From Annona cherimola (lineage: Eukaryota; Streptophyta; Magnoliopsida; Magnoliales; Annonaceae): a stretch of DNA of 64,000 nucleotides. How positions within the stretch are numbered: the first letter of the stretch is position 1; each line of letters begins with the position of its first letter. This document shows, piece by piece, positions 37,976-48,925 of this stretch. The position numbers were made by a program, and so were the translations under genes. The stretch spans positions 50,702,012 to 50,766,011 of the forward strand of contig CM059971.1 of assembly GCA_030490835.1 (NCBI GenBank), written 5' to 3'. The notes below the pieces were generated by a model. It was not told where the DNA came from and ran no database searches. It saw only the letters and a program-made list of their open reading frames with translations.

Positions 37976-38208
37976 TGAAGTTCCTTTCGTCCAATTCAGT
38001 TGTTTTGAATCTATTGGAATGCTTTAAAGTTTACCCGTTCTACTTAGAGTCAAATTAAGTCAATTAGATAGAGTTATACTCAATTCTAACTAATCAAAAT
38101 TCATTCTATCAAACTCAATTCATTTGATCCGATTTGAATGCCTTTAAGGTCATCCGTTGTCGTTCGAATGTAAATGAAATCAAGGGATTGTTGTTAATTG
38201 TTGTTGAT
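37976..38208. repeat. Class P monomer (type copy)
   Basis: First monomer of a complete nine-monomer unit. Diagnostic sequence: 'cctttcgtcc' head, 'gaatctattgg', 'tttacccg', 'cttagag', 'aaattaagtc', 'gatagagttatactc', 'aaaattcattc' and 'gatccg'. Its second part resembles classes R and U ('gttatactcaattctaac'). There is no EcoRI site. Confidence 0.88.
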
Positions 38209-38441
38209 TGAAGTTCCTTTCGTCCAATTCAGTTGTTTTGAATCAATTGGAATGCTTTAAAGTTTACTCGTTCTACTTACAGTCAAATCAAGTCAATTAG
38301 ATTGAGTTGTACTGAATTCTAACTAATCAAAGTTCATTCTATCAAACTCAATTCATTTGATTCGATTTGAATGCCTTTAAGGTCATCCGTTGTCGTTTGA
38401 ATGTAAATGAAATCAAGGGATTGTTGTTAATTGTTCATGAT
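38209..38441. repeat. Class Q monomer (type copy)
   Basis: Diagnostic sequence: preceded by 'gttgttgat', then 'gaatcaattgg', 'gttgtactgaattc' and 'gtcgtttgaatg'. It contains a GAATTC site at 38314. The 'cgtttg' reads as a CpG-to-TpG change of the usual 'cgttcg' and breaks the CENP-B-box-like motif. Confidence 0.88.
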
Positions 38442-38674
38442 TGAAGGTCCTTTCTTCCGATTCATTTGTTTTAAATCTTTTGGAATGCTTTAAAGTTTGC
38501 TCGTTCTACTTACAGTCAAATTAAGTCAATTAGATTGAGCTATACTCAATTCTAACTAATCAAAATTCATTCTATCAAACTCAATTCATTTGATTCGATT
38601 TGAATGCCTTTATGGTCATCCGTTGTCGTTCGAATGTAAATGAAATCAAGGGATTGTTGTTAATTATTGTTCAT
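38442..38674. repeat. Class R monomer (type copy)
   Basis: Diagnostic sequence: preceded by 'gttcatgat', then 'ggtcctttcttccgattc', 'ttttaaatcttttgg', 'tttgctcg', 'aaattaagtc', 'gagctatactc' and 'gcctttatgg'. The 232-bp variant R' (gccttatgg, usually with 'cgtttg') belongs to this class and marks the PQR'UVWX blocks. Confidence 0.88.
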
Positions 38675-38907
38675 TGAAGTTCATTTCGTCCAATTCAGTT
38701 ATTTTGAATCTATTTGAATGCTTTAAAGTTTACTCGTTCTCCTTACAGTCAAATCAAGTCAATTAGATTGAGTTGTACTCAATTCTAGCTAATCAAAGTT
38801 AATTCTATCAAACTCAATTCATTTGATTCGATTTGAATGCCTTTAAGGTCATCCGTTGTCGTTCGAATGTAAATGAAATCAAGTGATTGTTGTCAATTAT
38901 TGTTCAT
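38675..38907. repeat. Class S monomer (type copy)
   Basis: Diagnostic sequence: 'gttcatttcg', 'cagttattttg', 'gaatctatttg', 'gttctccttac', 'gttgtactcaattctagc' and 'gttaattctatc', ending 'caagtgattgttgtcaatt'. It is closely related to V and X. There is no EcoRI site. Confidence 0.88.
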
Positions 38908-39140
38908 TGAAGTTCCTTTCGTCCATTTCAGTTGTTTTGAATCTATTGGAATGCTTTAAGGTTTACTCGTTCTACTTACAGTCAAATCAAGTCAATTAGA
39001 TTGAGTTGTACTGAATTCTAACTAATCAAAGTTCATTCTATCAAACTCAATTCATTTGATTCGATTTGAATGCCTTTAAGGTCATCCGTTGTCGTTTGAA
39101 TGTAAATGAAATCAAGGGATTGTTGTTAATTGTTCATGAT
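38908..39140. repeat. Class T monomer (type copy)
   Basis: Diagnostic sequence: 'cctttcgtccatttcag', 'gaatctattgg', 'aaggtttactcg', 'gttgtactgaattc' and 'gtcgtttgaatg'. It carries GAATTC exactly three monomers after that of class Q, and shares the TTCG-destroying change with Q. Confidence 0.88.
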
Positions 39141-39373
39141 TGACGGTCCTTTCCTCCGATTCATTTGTTTTCAATCTTTTGGAATGCTTTAAAGTTTGCT
39201 CGTTCTACTTACAGTCAAATTAAGTCAATTAGATTGAGTTATACTCAATTCTAACTAATCAAAATTCATTCTATCAAACTCAATTCATTTGATTCGATTT
39301 GAATGCCTTTATGGTCATCCGTTGTCGTTCGAATGTAAATGAAATCAAGGGATTGTTGTTAATTATTGTTCAT
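39141..39373. repeat. Class U monomer (type copy)
   Basis: Diagnostic sequence: 'ggtcctttcctccg', 'ttttcaatcttttgg', 'tttgctcg', 'gagttatactc' and 'gcctttatgg'. This copy has a rare start 'tgacgg', found again only at 45898, 6757 bp (29 monomers) away, which links these two blocks by descent. Confidence 0.88.
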
Positions 39374-39606
39374 TGAAGTTCATTTCGTCCAATTCAGTTG
39401 TTTTGAATCTATTTGAATGCTTTAAAGTTTACTCGTTCTCCTTACAGTCAAATCAAGTCAATTAGATTGAGTTGTACTCAATTCTAGCTAATCAAAGTTA
39501 ATTATATCAAACTCAATTCATTTGATTCGATTTTAATGCCTTTAAGGTCATCCGTTGTCGTTCGAATGTAAATGAAATCAAGTGATTGTTGTCAATTATT
39601 GTTCAT
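39374..39606. repeat. Class V monomer (type copy)
   Basis: Diagnostic sequence: 'gttcatttcg', 'gaatctatttg', 'gttctccttac', 'ctagc', 'gttaattatatc' and 'gattttaatgcc'. Variants with 'actcgatctcc' instead of 'actcgttctcc' occur at about 14039, 25687, 32443 and 47819, and again at 50149 in a rearranged block. Confidence 0.88.
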
Positions 39607-39839
39607 TGAAGTTCCTTTCGTCCAATTCAGTTGTTTTGAATCTATTGGAATGCTTTAAAGTTTACTCGTTCTACTTACAGTCAAATCAAGTCAATTAGAT
39701 TGAGTTCTACAGAATTCTAACTAATCAAAGTTCATTCTATCAAACTCAATTCATTTGATTCGATTTGAATGCCTTTAAGGTCATCCGTTGTCGTTCGAAT
39801 GTAAATGAAATCAAAGGATTGTTGTTAATTATTGTTCAT
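39607..39839. repeat. Class W monomer (type copy)
   Basis: Diagnostic sequence: 'cctttcg', 'gaatctattgg', 'actcgttctacttacag', 'gttctacagaattc' and 'caaaggattg'. It has GAATTC three monomers after class T. Some copies read 'ttgaattctacagaattc' and so have two GAATTC sites 10 bp apart (near 32713, 33653, 48089 and 50429). Confidence 0.88.
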
Positions 39840-40072
39840 TGAAGTTCATTTCGTCCAATTCAGTTGTTTTGAATCTATTTGAATGCTTTAAAGTTTACTC
39901 GTTCTCCTTACAGTCAAATCAAGTCAATTAGATTGAGTTGTACTCAATTCTAGCTAATCAAAGTTAATTCTATCAAACTCAATTCATTTGATTCAATTTG
40001 AATGCCTTTAAGGTCATCCGTTGTCGTTCGAATGTAAATGAAATCAAGTGATTGTTGTCAATTATTGTTCAT
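39840..40072. repeat. Class X monomer (type copy)
   Basis: Last monomer of the unit. Diagnostic sequence: 'gttcatttcg', 'gaatctatttg', 'gttctccttac', 'ctagc' and 'gattcaatttgaatg', ending 'caagtgattgttgtcaatt' before the next P at 40073. A sub-variant with 'ctattgg' replaces it in the blocks ending at 33083 and 48459. Confidence 0.88.
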
Positions 40073-42169
40073 TGAAGTTCCTTTCGTCCAATTTAGTTGT
40101 TTTGAATCTATTGGAATGCTTTAAAGTTTACCCGTTCTACTTAGAGTCAAATTAAGTCAATTAGATAGAGTTATACTCAATTCTAACTAATCAAAATTCA
40201 TTCTATCAAACTCAATTCATTTGATCCGATTTGAATGCCTTTAAGGTCATCCGTTGTCGTTCGAATGTAAATGAAATCAAGGGATTGTTGTTAATTGTTG
40301 TTGATTGAAGTTCCTTTCGTCCAATTCAGTTGTTTTGAATCAATTGGAATGCTTTAAAGTTTACTCGTTCTACTTACAGTCAAATCAAGTCAATTAGATT
40401 GAGTTGTACTGAATTCTAACTAATCAAAGTTCATTCTATCAAACTCAATTCATTTGATTCGATTTGAATGCCTTTAAGGTCATCCGTTGTCGTTTGAATG
40501 TAAATGAAATCAAGGGATTGTTGTTAATTGTTCATGATTGAAGGTCCTTTCTTCCGATTCATTTGTTTTAAATCTTTTGGAATGCTTTAAAGTTTGCTCG
40601 TTCTACTTACAGTCAAATTAAGTCAATTAGATTGAGCTATACTCAATTCTAACTAATCAAAATTCATTCTATCAAACTCAATTCATTTGATTCGATTTGA
40701 ATGCCTTTATGGTCATCCGTTGTCGTTCGAATGTAAATGAAATCAAGGGATTGTTGTTAATTATTATTCATTGAAGTTCATTTCGTCCAATTCAGTTATT
40801 TTGAATCTATTTGAATGCTTTAAAGTTTACTCGTTCTCCTTACAGTCAAATCAAGTCAATTAGATTGAGTTGTACTCAATTCTAGCTAATCAAAGTTAAT
40901 TCTATCAAACTCAATTCATTTGATTCGATTTGAATGCCTTTAAGGTCATCCGTTGTCGTTCGAATGTAAATGAAATCAAGTGATTGTTGTCAATTATTGT
41001 TCATTGAAGTTCCTTTCGTCCATTTCAGTTGTTTTGAATCTATTGGAATGCTTTAAGGTTTACTCGTTCTACTTACAGTCAAATCAAGTCAATTAGATTG
41101 AGTTGTACTGAATTCTAACTAATCAAAGTTCATTCTATCAAACTCAATTCATTTGATTCGATTTGAATGCCTTTAAGGTCATCCGTTGTCGTTTGAATGT
41201 AAATGAAATCAAGGGATTGTTGTTAATTGTTCATGATTGAAGGTCCTTTCCTCCGATTCATTTGTTTTCAATCTTTTGGAATGCTTTAAAGTTTGCTCGT
41301 TCTACTTACAGTCAAATTAAGTCAATTAGATTGAGTTATACTCAATTCTAACTAATCAAAATTCATTCTATCAAACTCAATTCATTTGATTCGATTTGAA
41401 TGCCTTTATGGTCATCCGTTGTCGTTCGAATGTAAATGAAATCAAGGGATTGTTGTTAATTATTGTTCATTGAAGTTCATTTCGTCCAATTCAGTTGTTT
41501 TGAATCTATTTGAATGCTTTAAAGTTTACTCGTTCTCCTTACAGTCAAATCAAGTCAATTAGATTGAGTTGTACTCAATTCTAGCTAATCAAAGTTAATT
41601 ATATCAAACTCAATTCATTTGATTCGATTTTAATGCCTTTAAGGTCATCCGTTGTCGTTCGAATGTAAATGAAATCAAGTGATTGTTGTCAATTATTGTT
41701 CATTGAAGTTCCTTTCGTCCAATTCAGTTGTTTTGAATCTATTGGAATGCTTTAAAGTTTACTCGTTCTACTTACAGTCAAATCAAGTCAATTAGATTGA
41801 GTTCTACAGAATTCTAACTAATCAAAGTTCATTCTATCAAACTCAATTCATTTGATTCGATTTGAATGCCTTTAAGGTCATCCGTTGTCGTTCGAATGTA
41901 AATGAAATCAAAGGATTGTTGTTAATTATTGTTCATTGAAGTTCATTTCGTCCAATTCAGTTGTTTTGAATCTATTTGAATGCTTTAAAGTTTACTCGTT
42001 CTCCTTACAGTCAAATCAAGTCAATTAGATTGAGTTGTACTCAATTCTAGCTAATCAAAGTTAATTCTATCAAACTCAATTCATTTGATTCAATTTGAAT
42101 GCCTTTAAGGTCATCCGTTGTCGTTCGAATGTAAATGAAATCAAGTGATTGTTGTCAATTATTGTTCAT
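40073..42169. repeat. HOR block, full 9-mer
   Basis: 2097 bp. Private changes include 'aatttagttg' near 40091 in P and 'ttattattcattg' near 40762 before S; otherwise I see it match its neighbours. Confidence 0.88.
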
Positions 42170-42635
42170 TGAAGTTCCTTTCGTCCAATTCAGTTGTTTT
42201 GAATCTATTGGAATGCTTTAAAGTTTACCCGTTCTACTTAGAGTCAAATTAAGTCAATTAGATAGAGTTATACTCAATTCTAACTAATCAAAATTAATTC
42301 TATCAAACTCAATTCATTTGATCCGATTTGAATGCCTTTAAGGTCATCCGTTGTCGTTCGAATGTAAATGAAATCAAGGGATTGTTGTTAATTGTTGTTG
42401 ATTGAAGTTCCTTTCGTCCAATTCAGTTGTTTTGAATCAATTGGAATGCTTTAAAGTTTACTCGTTCTACTTACAGTCAAATCAAGTCAATTAGATTGAG
42501 TTGTACTCAATTCTAGCTAATCAAAGTTAATTCTATCAAACTCAATTCATTTGATTCAATTTGAATGCCTTTAAGGTCATCCGTTGTCGTTCGAATGTAA
42601 ATGAAATCAAGTGATTGTTGTCAATTATTGTTCAT
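42170..42635. repeat. Truncated HOR block of 2 monomers, P + Q/X hybrid
   Basis: 466 bp. A regular P ('aaaattaattc' near 42289) is followed by a single Q/X hybrid and then the next P. Seven monomers of the 9-mer (half of Q, R to W, half of X) are absent. This is a clean deletion junction formed by misaligned pairing of Q with X. Confidence 0.86.
42403..42635. repeat. Hybrid monomer: Q head, X tail (deletion junction)
   Basis: Q markers 'gaatcaattgg' and 'gttctac' end at 42469; X markers 'gttgtactcaattctagc' begin at 42508 and continue with 'gattcaatttg'. The crossover lies in the 38 bases 42470-42507, identical in both parents. That interval contains arm 1 of the monomer's inverted repeat (42477-42502). 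Confidence 0.85.
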
Positions 42636-44732
42636 TGAAGTTCCTTTCGTCCAATTCAGTTGTTTTGAATCTATTGGAATGCTTTAAAGTTTACCCGTTC
42701 TACTTAGAGTCAAATTAAGTCAATTAGATAGAGTTATACTCAATTCTAACTAATCAAAATTCATTCTATCAAACTCAATTCATTTGATCCGATTTGAATG
42801 CCTTTAAGGTCATCCGTTGTCGTTCGAATGTAAATGAAATCAAGGGATTGTTGTTAATTGTTGTTGATTGAAGTTCCTTTCGTCCAATTCAGTTGTTTTG
42901 AATCAATTGGAATGCTTTAAAGTTTACTCGTTCTACTTACAGTCAAATCAAGTCAATTAGATTGAGTTGTACTGAATTCTAACTAATCAAAGTTCATTCT
43001 ATCAAACTCAATTCATTTGATTCGATTTGAATGCCTTTAAGGTCATCCGTTGTCGTTTGAATGTAAATGAAATCAAGGGATTGTTGTTAATTGTTCATGA
43101 TTGAAGGTCCTTTCTTCCGATTCATTTGTTTTAAATCTTTTGGAATGCTTTAAAGATTGCTCGTTCTACTTACAGTCAAATTAAGTCAATTAGATTGAGC
43201 TATACTCAATTCTAACTAATCAAAATTCATTCTATCAAACTCAATTCATTTGATTCGATTTGAATGCCTTTATGGTCATCCGTTGTCGTTCGAATGTAAA
43301 TGAAATCAAGGGATTGTTGTTAATTATTGTTCATTGAAGTTCATTTCGTCCAATTCAGTTATTTTGAATCTATTTGAATGCTTTAAAGTTTACTCGTTCT
43401 CCTTACAGTCAAATCAAGTCAATTAGATTGAGTTGTACTCAATTCTAGCTAATCAAAGTTAATTCTATCAAACTCAATTCATTTGATTCGATTTGAATGC
43501 CTTTAAGGTCATCCGTTGTCGTTCGAATGTAAATGAAATCAAGTGATTGTTGTCAATTATTGTTCATTGAAGTTCCTTTCGTCCATTTCAGTTGTTTTGA
43601 ATCTATTGGAATGCTTTAAGGTTTACTCGTTCTACTTACAGTCAAATCAAGTCAATTAGATTGAGTTGTACTGAATTCTAACTAATCAAAGTTCATTCTA
43701 TCAAACTCAATTCATTTGATTCGATTTGAATGCCTTTAAGGTCATCCGTTGTCGTTTGAATGTAAACGAAATCAAGGGATTGTTGTTAATTGTTCATGAT
43801 TGAAGGTCCTTTCCTCCGATTCATTTGTTTTCAATCTTTTGGAATGCTTTAAAGTTTGCTCGTTCTACTTACAGTCAAATTAAGTCAATTAGATTGAGTT
43901 ATACTCAATTCTAACTAATCAAAATTCATTCTATCAAACTCAATTCATTTGATTCGATTTGAATGCCTTTATGGTCATCCGTTGTCGTTCGAATGTAAAT
44001 GAAATCAAGGGATTGTTGTTAATTATTGTTCATTGAAGTTCATTTCGTCCAATTCAGTTGTTTTGAATCTATTTGAATGCTTTAAAGTTTACTCGTTCTC
44101 CTTACAGTCAAATCAAGTCAATTAGATTGAGTTGTACTCAATTCTAGCTAATCAAAGTTAATTATATCAAACTCAATTCATTTGATTCGATTTTAATGCC
44201 TTTAAGGTCATCCGTTGTCGTTCGAATGTAAATGAAATCAAGTGATTGTTGTCAATTATTGTTCATTGAAGTTCCTTTCGTCCAATTCAGTTGTTTTGAA
44301 TCTATTGGAATGCTTTAAAGTTTACTCGTTCTACTTACAGTCAAATCAAGTCAATTAGATTGAGTTCTACAGAATTCTAACTAATCAAAGTTCATTCTAT
44401 CAAACTCAATTCATTTGATTCGATTTGAATGCCTTTAAGGTCATCCGTTGTCGTTCGAATGTAAATGAAATCAAAGGATTGTTGTTAATTATTGTTCATT
44501 GAAGTTCATTTCGTCCAATTCAGTTGTTTTGAATCTATTTGAATGCTTTAAAGTTTACTCGTTCTCCTTACAGTCAAATCAAGTCAATTAGATTGAGTTG
44601 TACTCAATTCTAGCTAATCAAAGTTAATTCTATCAAACTCAATTCATTTGATTCAATTTGAATGCCTTTAAGGTCATCCGTTGTCGTTCGAATGTAAATG
44701 AAATCAAGCGATTGTTGTCAATTATTGTTCAT
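42636..44732. repeat. HOR block, full 9-mer
   Basis: 2097 bp. T carries 'gtaaacg' near 43766, a change also seen near 15808. X carries 'caagcgattg' (44708), shared with 37951. Confidence 0.88.
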
Positions 44733-46829
44733 TGAAGTTCCTTTCGTCCAATTCAGTTGTTTTGAATCTATTGGAATGCTTTAAAGTTTACCCGTTCTAC
44801 TTAGAGTCAAATTAAGTCAATTAGATAGAGTTATACTCAATTCTAACTAATCAAAATTCATTCTATCAAACTCAATTCATTTGATCCGATTTGAATGCCT
44901 TTAAGGTCATCCGTTGTCGTTCGAATGTAAATGAAATCAAGGGATTGTTGTTAATTGTTGTTGATTGAAGTTCCTTTCGTCCAATTCAGTTGTTTTGAAT
45001 CAATTGGAATGCTTTAAAGTTTACTCGTTCTACTTACAGTCAAATCAAGTCAATTAGATTGAGTTGTACTGAATTCTAACTAATCAAAGTTCATTCTATC
45101 AAACTCAATTCATTTGATTCGATTTGAATGCCTTTAAGGTCATCCGTTGTCGTTTGAATGTAAATGAAATCAAGGGATTGTTGTTAATTGTTCATGATTG
45201 AAGGTCCTTTCTTCCGATTCATTTGTTTTAAATCTTTTGGAATGCTTTAAAGTTTGCTCGTTCTACTTACAGTCAAATTAAGTCAATTAGATTGAGCTAT
45301 ACTCAATTCTAACTAATCAAAATTCATTCTATCAAACTCAATTCATTTGATTCGATTTGAATGCCTTTATGGTCATCCGTTGTCGTTCGAATGTAAATGA
45401 AATCAAGGGATTGTTGTTAATTATTGTTCATTGAAGTTCATTTCGTCCAATTCAGTTATTTTGAATCTATTTGAATGCTTTAAAGTTTACTCGTTCTCCT
45501 TACAGTCAAATCAAGTCAATTAGATTGAGTTGTACTCAATTCTAGCTAATCAAAGTTAATTCTATCAAACTCAATTCATTTGATTCGATTTGAATGCCTT
45601 TAAGGTCATCCGTTGTCGTTCGAATGTAAATGAAATCAAGTGATTGTTGTCAATTATTGTTCATTGAAGTTCCTTTCGTCCATTTCAGTTGTTTTGAATC
45701 TATTGGAATGCTTTAAGGTTTACTCGTTCTACTTACAGTCAAATCAAGTCAATTAGATTGAGTTGTACTGAATTCTAACTAATCAAAGTTCATTCTATCA
45801 AACTCAATTCATTTGATTCGATTTGAATGCCTTTAAGGTCATCCGTTGTCGTTTGAATGTAAATGAAATCAAGGGATTGTTGTTAATTGTTCATGATTGA
45901 CGGTCCTTTCCTCCGATTCATTTGTTTTCAATCTTTTGGAATGCTTTAAAGTTTGCTCGTTCTACTTACAGTCAAATTAAGTCAATTAGATTGAGTTATA
46001 CTCAATTCTAACTAATCAAAATTCATTCTATCAAACTCAATTCATTTGATTCGATTTGAATGCCTTTATGGTCATCCGTTGTCGTTCGAATGTAAATGAA
46101 ATCAAGGGATTGTTGTTAATTATTGTTCATTGAAGTTCATTTCGTCCAATTCAGTTGTTTTGAATCTATTTGAATGCTTTAAAGTTTACTCGTTCTCCTT
46201 ACAGTCAAATCAAGTCAATTAGATTGAGTTGTACTCAATTCTAGCTAATCAAAGTTAATTATATCAAACTCAATTCATTTGATTCGATTTTAATGCCTTT
46301 AAGGTCATCCGTTGTCGTTCGAATGTAAATGAAATCAAGTGATTGTTGTCAATTATTGTTCATTGAAGTTCCTTTCGTCCAATTCAGTTGTTTTGAATCT
46401 ATTGGAATGCTTTAAAGTTTACTCGTTCTACTTACAGTCAAATCAAGTCAATTAGATTGAGTTCTACAGAATTCTAACTAATCAAAGTTCATTCTATCAA
46501 ACTCAATTCATTTGATTCGATTTGAATGCCTTTAAGGTCATCCGTTGTCGTTCGAATGTAAATGAAATCAAAGGATTGTTGTTAATTATTGTTCATTGAA
46601 GTTCATTTCGTCCAATTCAGTTGTTTTGAATCTATTTGAATGCTTTAAAGTTTACTCGTTCTCCTTACAGTCAAATCAAGTCAATTAGATTGAGTTGTAC
46701 TCAATTCTAGCTAATCAAAGTTAATTCTATCAAACTCAATTCATTTGATTCAATTTGAATGCCTTTAAGGTCATCCGTTGTCGTTCGAATGTAAATGAAA
46801 TCAAGTGATTGTTGTCAATTATTGTTCAT
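44733..46829. repeat. HOR block, full 9-mer
   Basis: 2097 bp. U starts 'tgacgg' at 45898, as at 39141, so this block pairs with 37976-40072 at +6757 (29 monomers). Confidence 0.88.
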
Positions 46830-48459
46830 TGAAGTTCCTTTCGTCCAATTCAGTTGTTTTGAATCTATTGGAATGCTTTAAAGTTTACCCGTTCTACTTA
46901 GAGTCAAATTAAGTCAATTAGATAGAGTTATACTCAATTCTAACTAATCAAAATTAATTCTATCAAACTCAATTCATTTGATCCGATTTGAATGCCTTTA
47001 AGGTCATCCGTTGTCGTTCGAATGTAAATGAAATCAAGGGATTGTTGTTAATTGTTGTTGATTGAAGTTCCTTTCGTCCAATTCAGTTGTTTTGAATCAA
47101 TTGGAATGCTTTAAAGTTTACTCGTTCTACTTACAGTCAAATCAAGTCAATTAGATTGAGTTGTACTGAATTCTAACTAATCAAAGTTCATTCTATCAAA
47201 CTCAATTCATTTGATTCGATTTGAATGCCTTTAAGGTCATCCGTTGTCGTTTGAATGTAAATGAAATCAAGGGATTGTTGTTAATTGTTCATGATTGAAG
47301 GTCCTTTCTTCCGATTCATTTGTTTTAAATCTTTTGGAATGCTTTAAAGTTTGCTCGTTCTACTTACAGTCAAATTAAGTCAATTAGATTGAGCTATACT
47401 CAATTCTAACTAATCAAAATTCATTCTATCAAACTCAATTCATTTGATTCGATTTGAATGCCTTATGGTCATCCGTTGTCGTTTGAATGTAAATGAAATC
47501 AAGGGATTGTTGTTAATTGTTCATGATTGAAGGTCCTTTCCTCCGATTCATTTGTTTTCAATCTTTTGGAATGCTTTAAAGTTTGCTCGTTCTACTTACA
47601 GTCAAATTAAGTCAATTAGATTGAGTTATACTCAATTCTAACTAATCAAAATTCATTCTATCAAACTCAATTCATTTGATTCGATTTGAATGCCTTTATG
47701 GTCATCCGTTGTCGTTCGAATGTAAATGAAATCAAGGGATTGTTGTTAATTATTGTTCATTGAAGTTCATTTCGTCCAATTCAGTTGTTTTGAATCTATT
47801 TGAATGCTTTAAAGTTTACTCGATCTCCTTACAGTCAAATCAAGTCAATTAGATTGAGTTGTACTCAATTCTAGCTAATCAAAGTTAATTCTATCAAACT
47901 CAATTCATTTGATTCGATTTGAATGCCTTTAAGGTCATCCGTTGTCGTTCGAATGTAAATGAAATCAAGTGATTGTTGTCAATTATTGTTCATTGAAGTT
48001 CCTTTCGTCCAATTCAGTTGTTTTGAATCTATTGGAATGCTTTAAAGTTTACTCGTTCTACTTACAGTCAAATCAAGTCAATTAGATTGAATTCTACAGA
48101 ATTCTAACTAATCAAAGTTCATTCTATCAAACTCAATTCATTTGATTCGATTTGAATGCCTTTAAGGTCATCCGTTGTCGTTCGAATGTAAATGAAATCA
48201 AAGGATTGTTGTTAATTATTGTTCATTGAAGTTCATTTCGTCCAATTCAGTTGTTTTGAATCTATTGGAATGCTTTAAAGTTTACTCGTTCTCCTTACAG
48301 TCAAATCAAGTCAATTAGATTGAGTTGTACTCAATTCTAGCTAATCAAAGTTAATTCTATCAAACTCAATTCATTTGATTCAATTTGAATGCCTTTAAGG
48401 TCATCCGTTGTCGTTCGAATGTAAATGAAATCAAGTGATTGTTGTCAATTATTGTTCAT
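46830..48459. repeat. HOR block, 7-mer PQR'UVWX
   Basis: 1630 bp. P has 'aaaattaattc' as in 42170. From Q onward it matches 31454-33083 at +15376: R' deletion (gcc at 47460), V 'actcgatctcc', W 'ttgaattctacag' and X with 'ctattgg'. It appears to be a composite of two source blocks. Confidence 0.85.
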
Positions 48460-48692
48460 TGAAGTTCCTTTCGTCCAATTCAGTTGTTTTGAATCTATTG
48501 GAATGCTTTAAAGTTTACCCGTTCTACTTAGAGTCAAATCAAGTCAATTAGATTGAGTTGTACTGAATTCTAACTAATCAAAGTTCATTCTATCAAACTC
48601 AATTCATTTGATTCGATTTGAATGCCTTTAAGGTCATCCGTTGTCGTTCGAATGTAAATGAAATCAAGGGATTGTTGTTAATTGTTCATGAT

Positions 48693-48925
48693 TGAAGGTC
48701 CTTTCGTCCAATTCAGTTGTTTTGAATCAATTGGAATGCTTTAAAGTTTACTCGTTCTACTTACAGTCAAATCAAGTCAATTAGATTGAGTAATACTGAA
48801 TTCTAACTAATCAAAGTTCATTCTATCAAACTCAATTCATTTGATTCGATTTGAATGCCTTTAAGGTCATCCGTTGTCGTTTGAATGTAAATGAAATCAA
48901 GGGATTGTTGTTAATTGTTCATGAT
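48693..48925. repeat. Hybrid monomer: R/U head, Q-type body
   Basis: Preceded by 'gttcatgat' and starting 'tgaaggtcctttcg', as in R or U, it continues 'gtccaattcag', 'gaatcaattgg' and 'gagtaatactgaattc', as in Q-like monomers at 9565 and 51023. The switch lies within the 'ggtcctttc' to 'gtcc' stretch, about 48697-48708. Confidence 0.7.

Larger units (their letters stand above)
37976..40072. repeat. HOR block, full 9-mer (type block)
   Basis: 2097 bp, used here to define classes P to X. GAATTC occurs in Q, T and W, evenly spaced by 699 bp. U starts with the rare 'tgacgg'. Confidence 0.9.
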
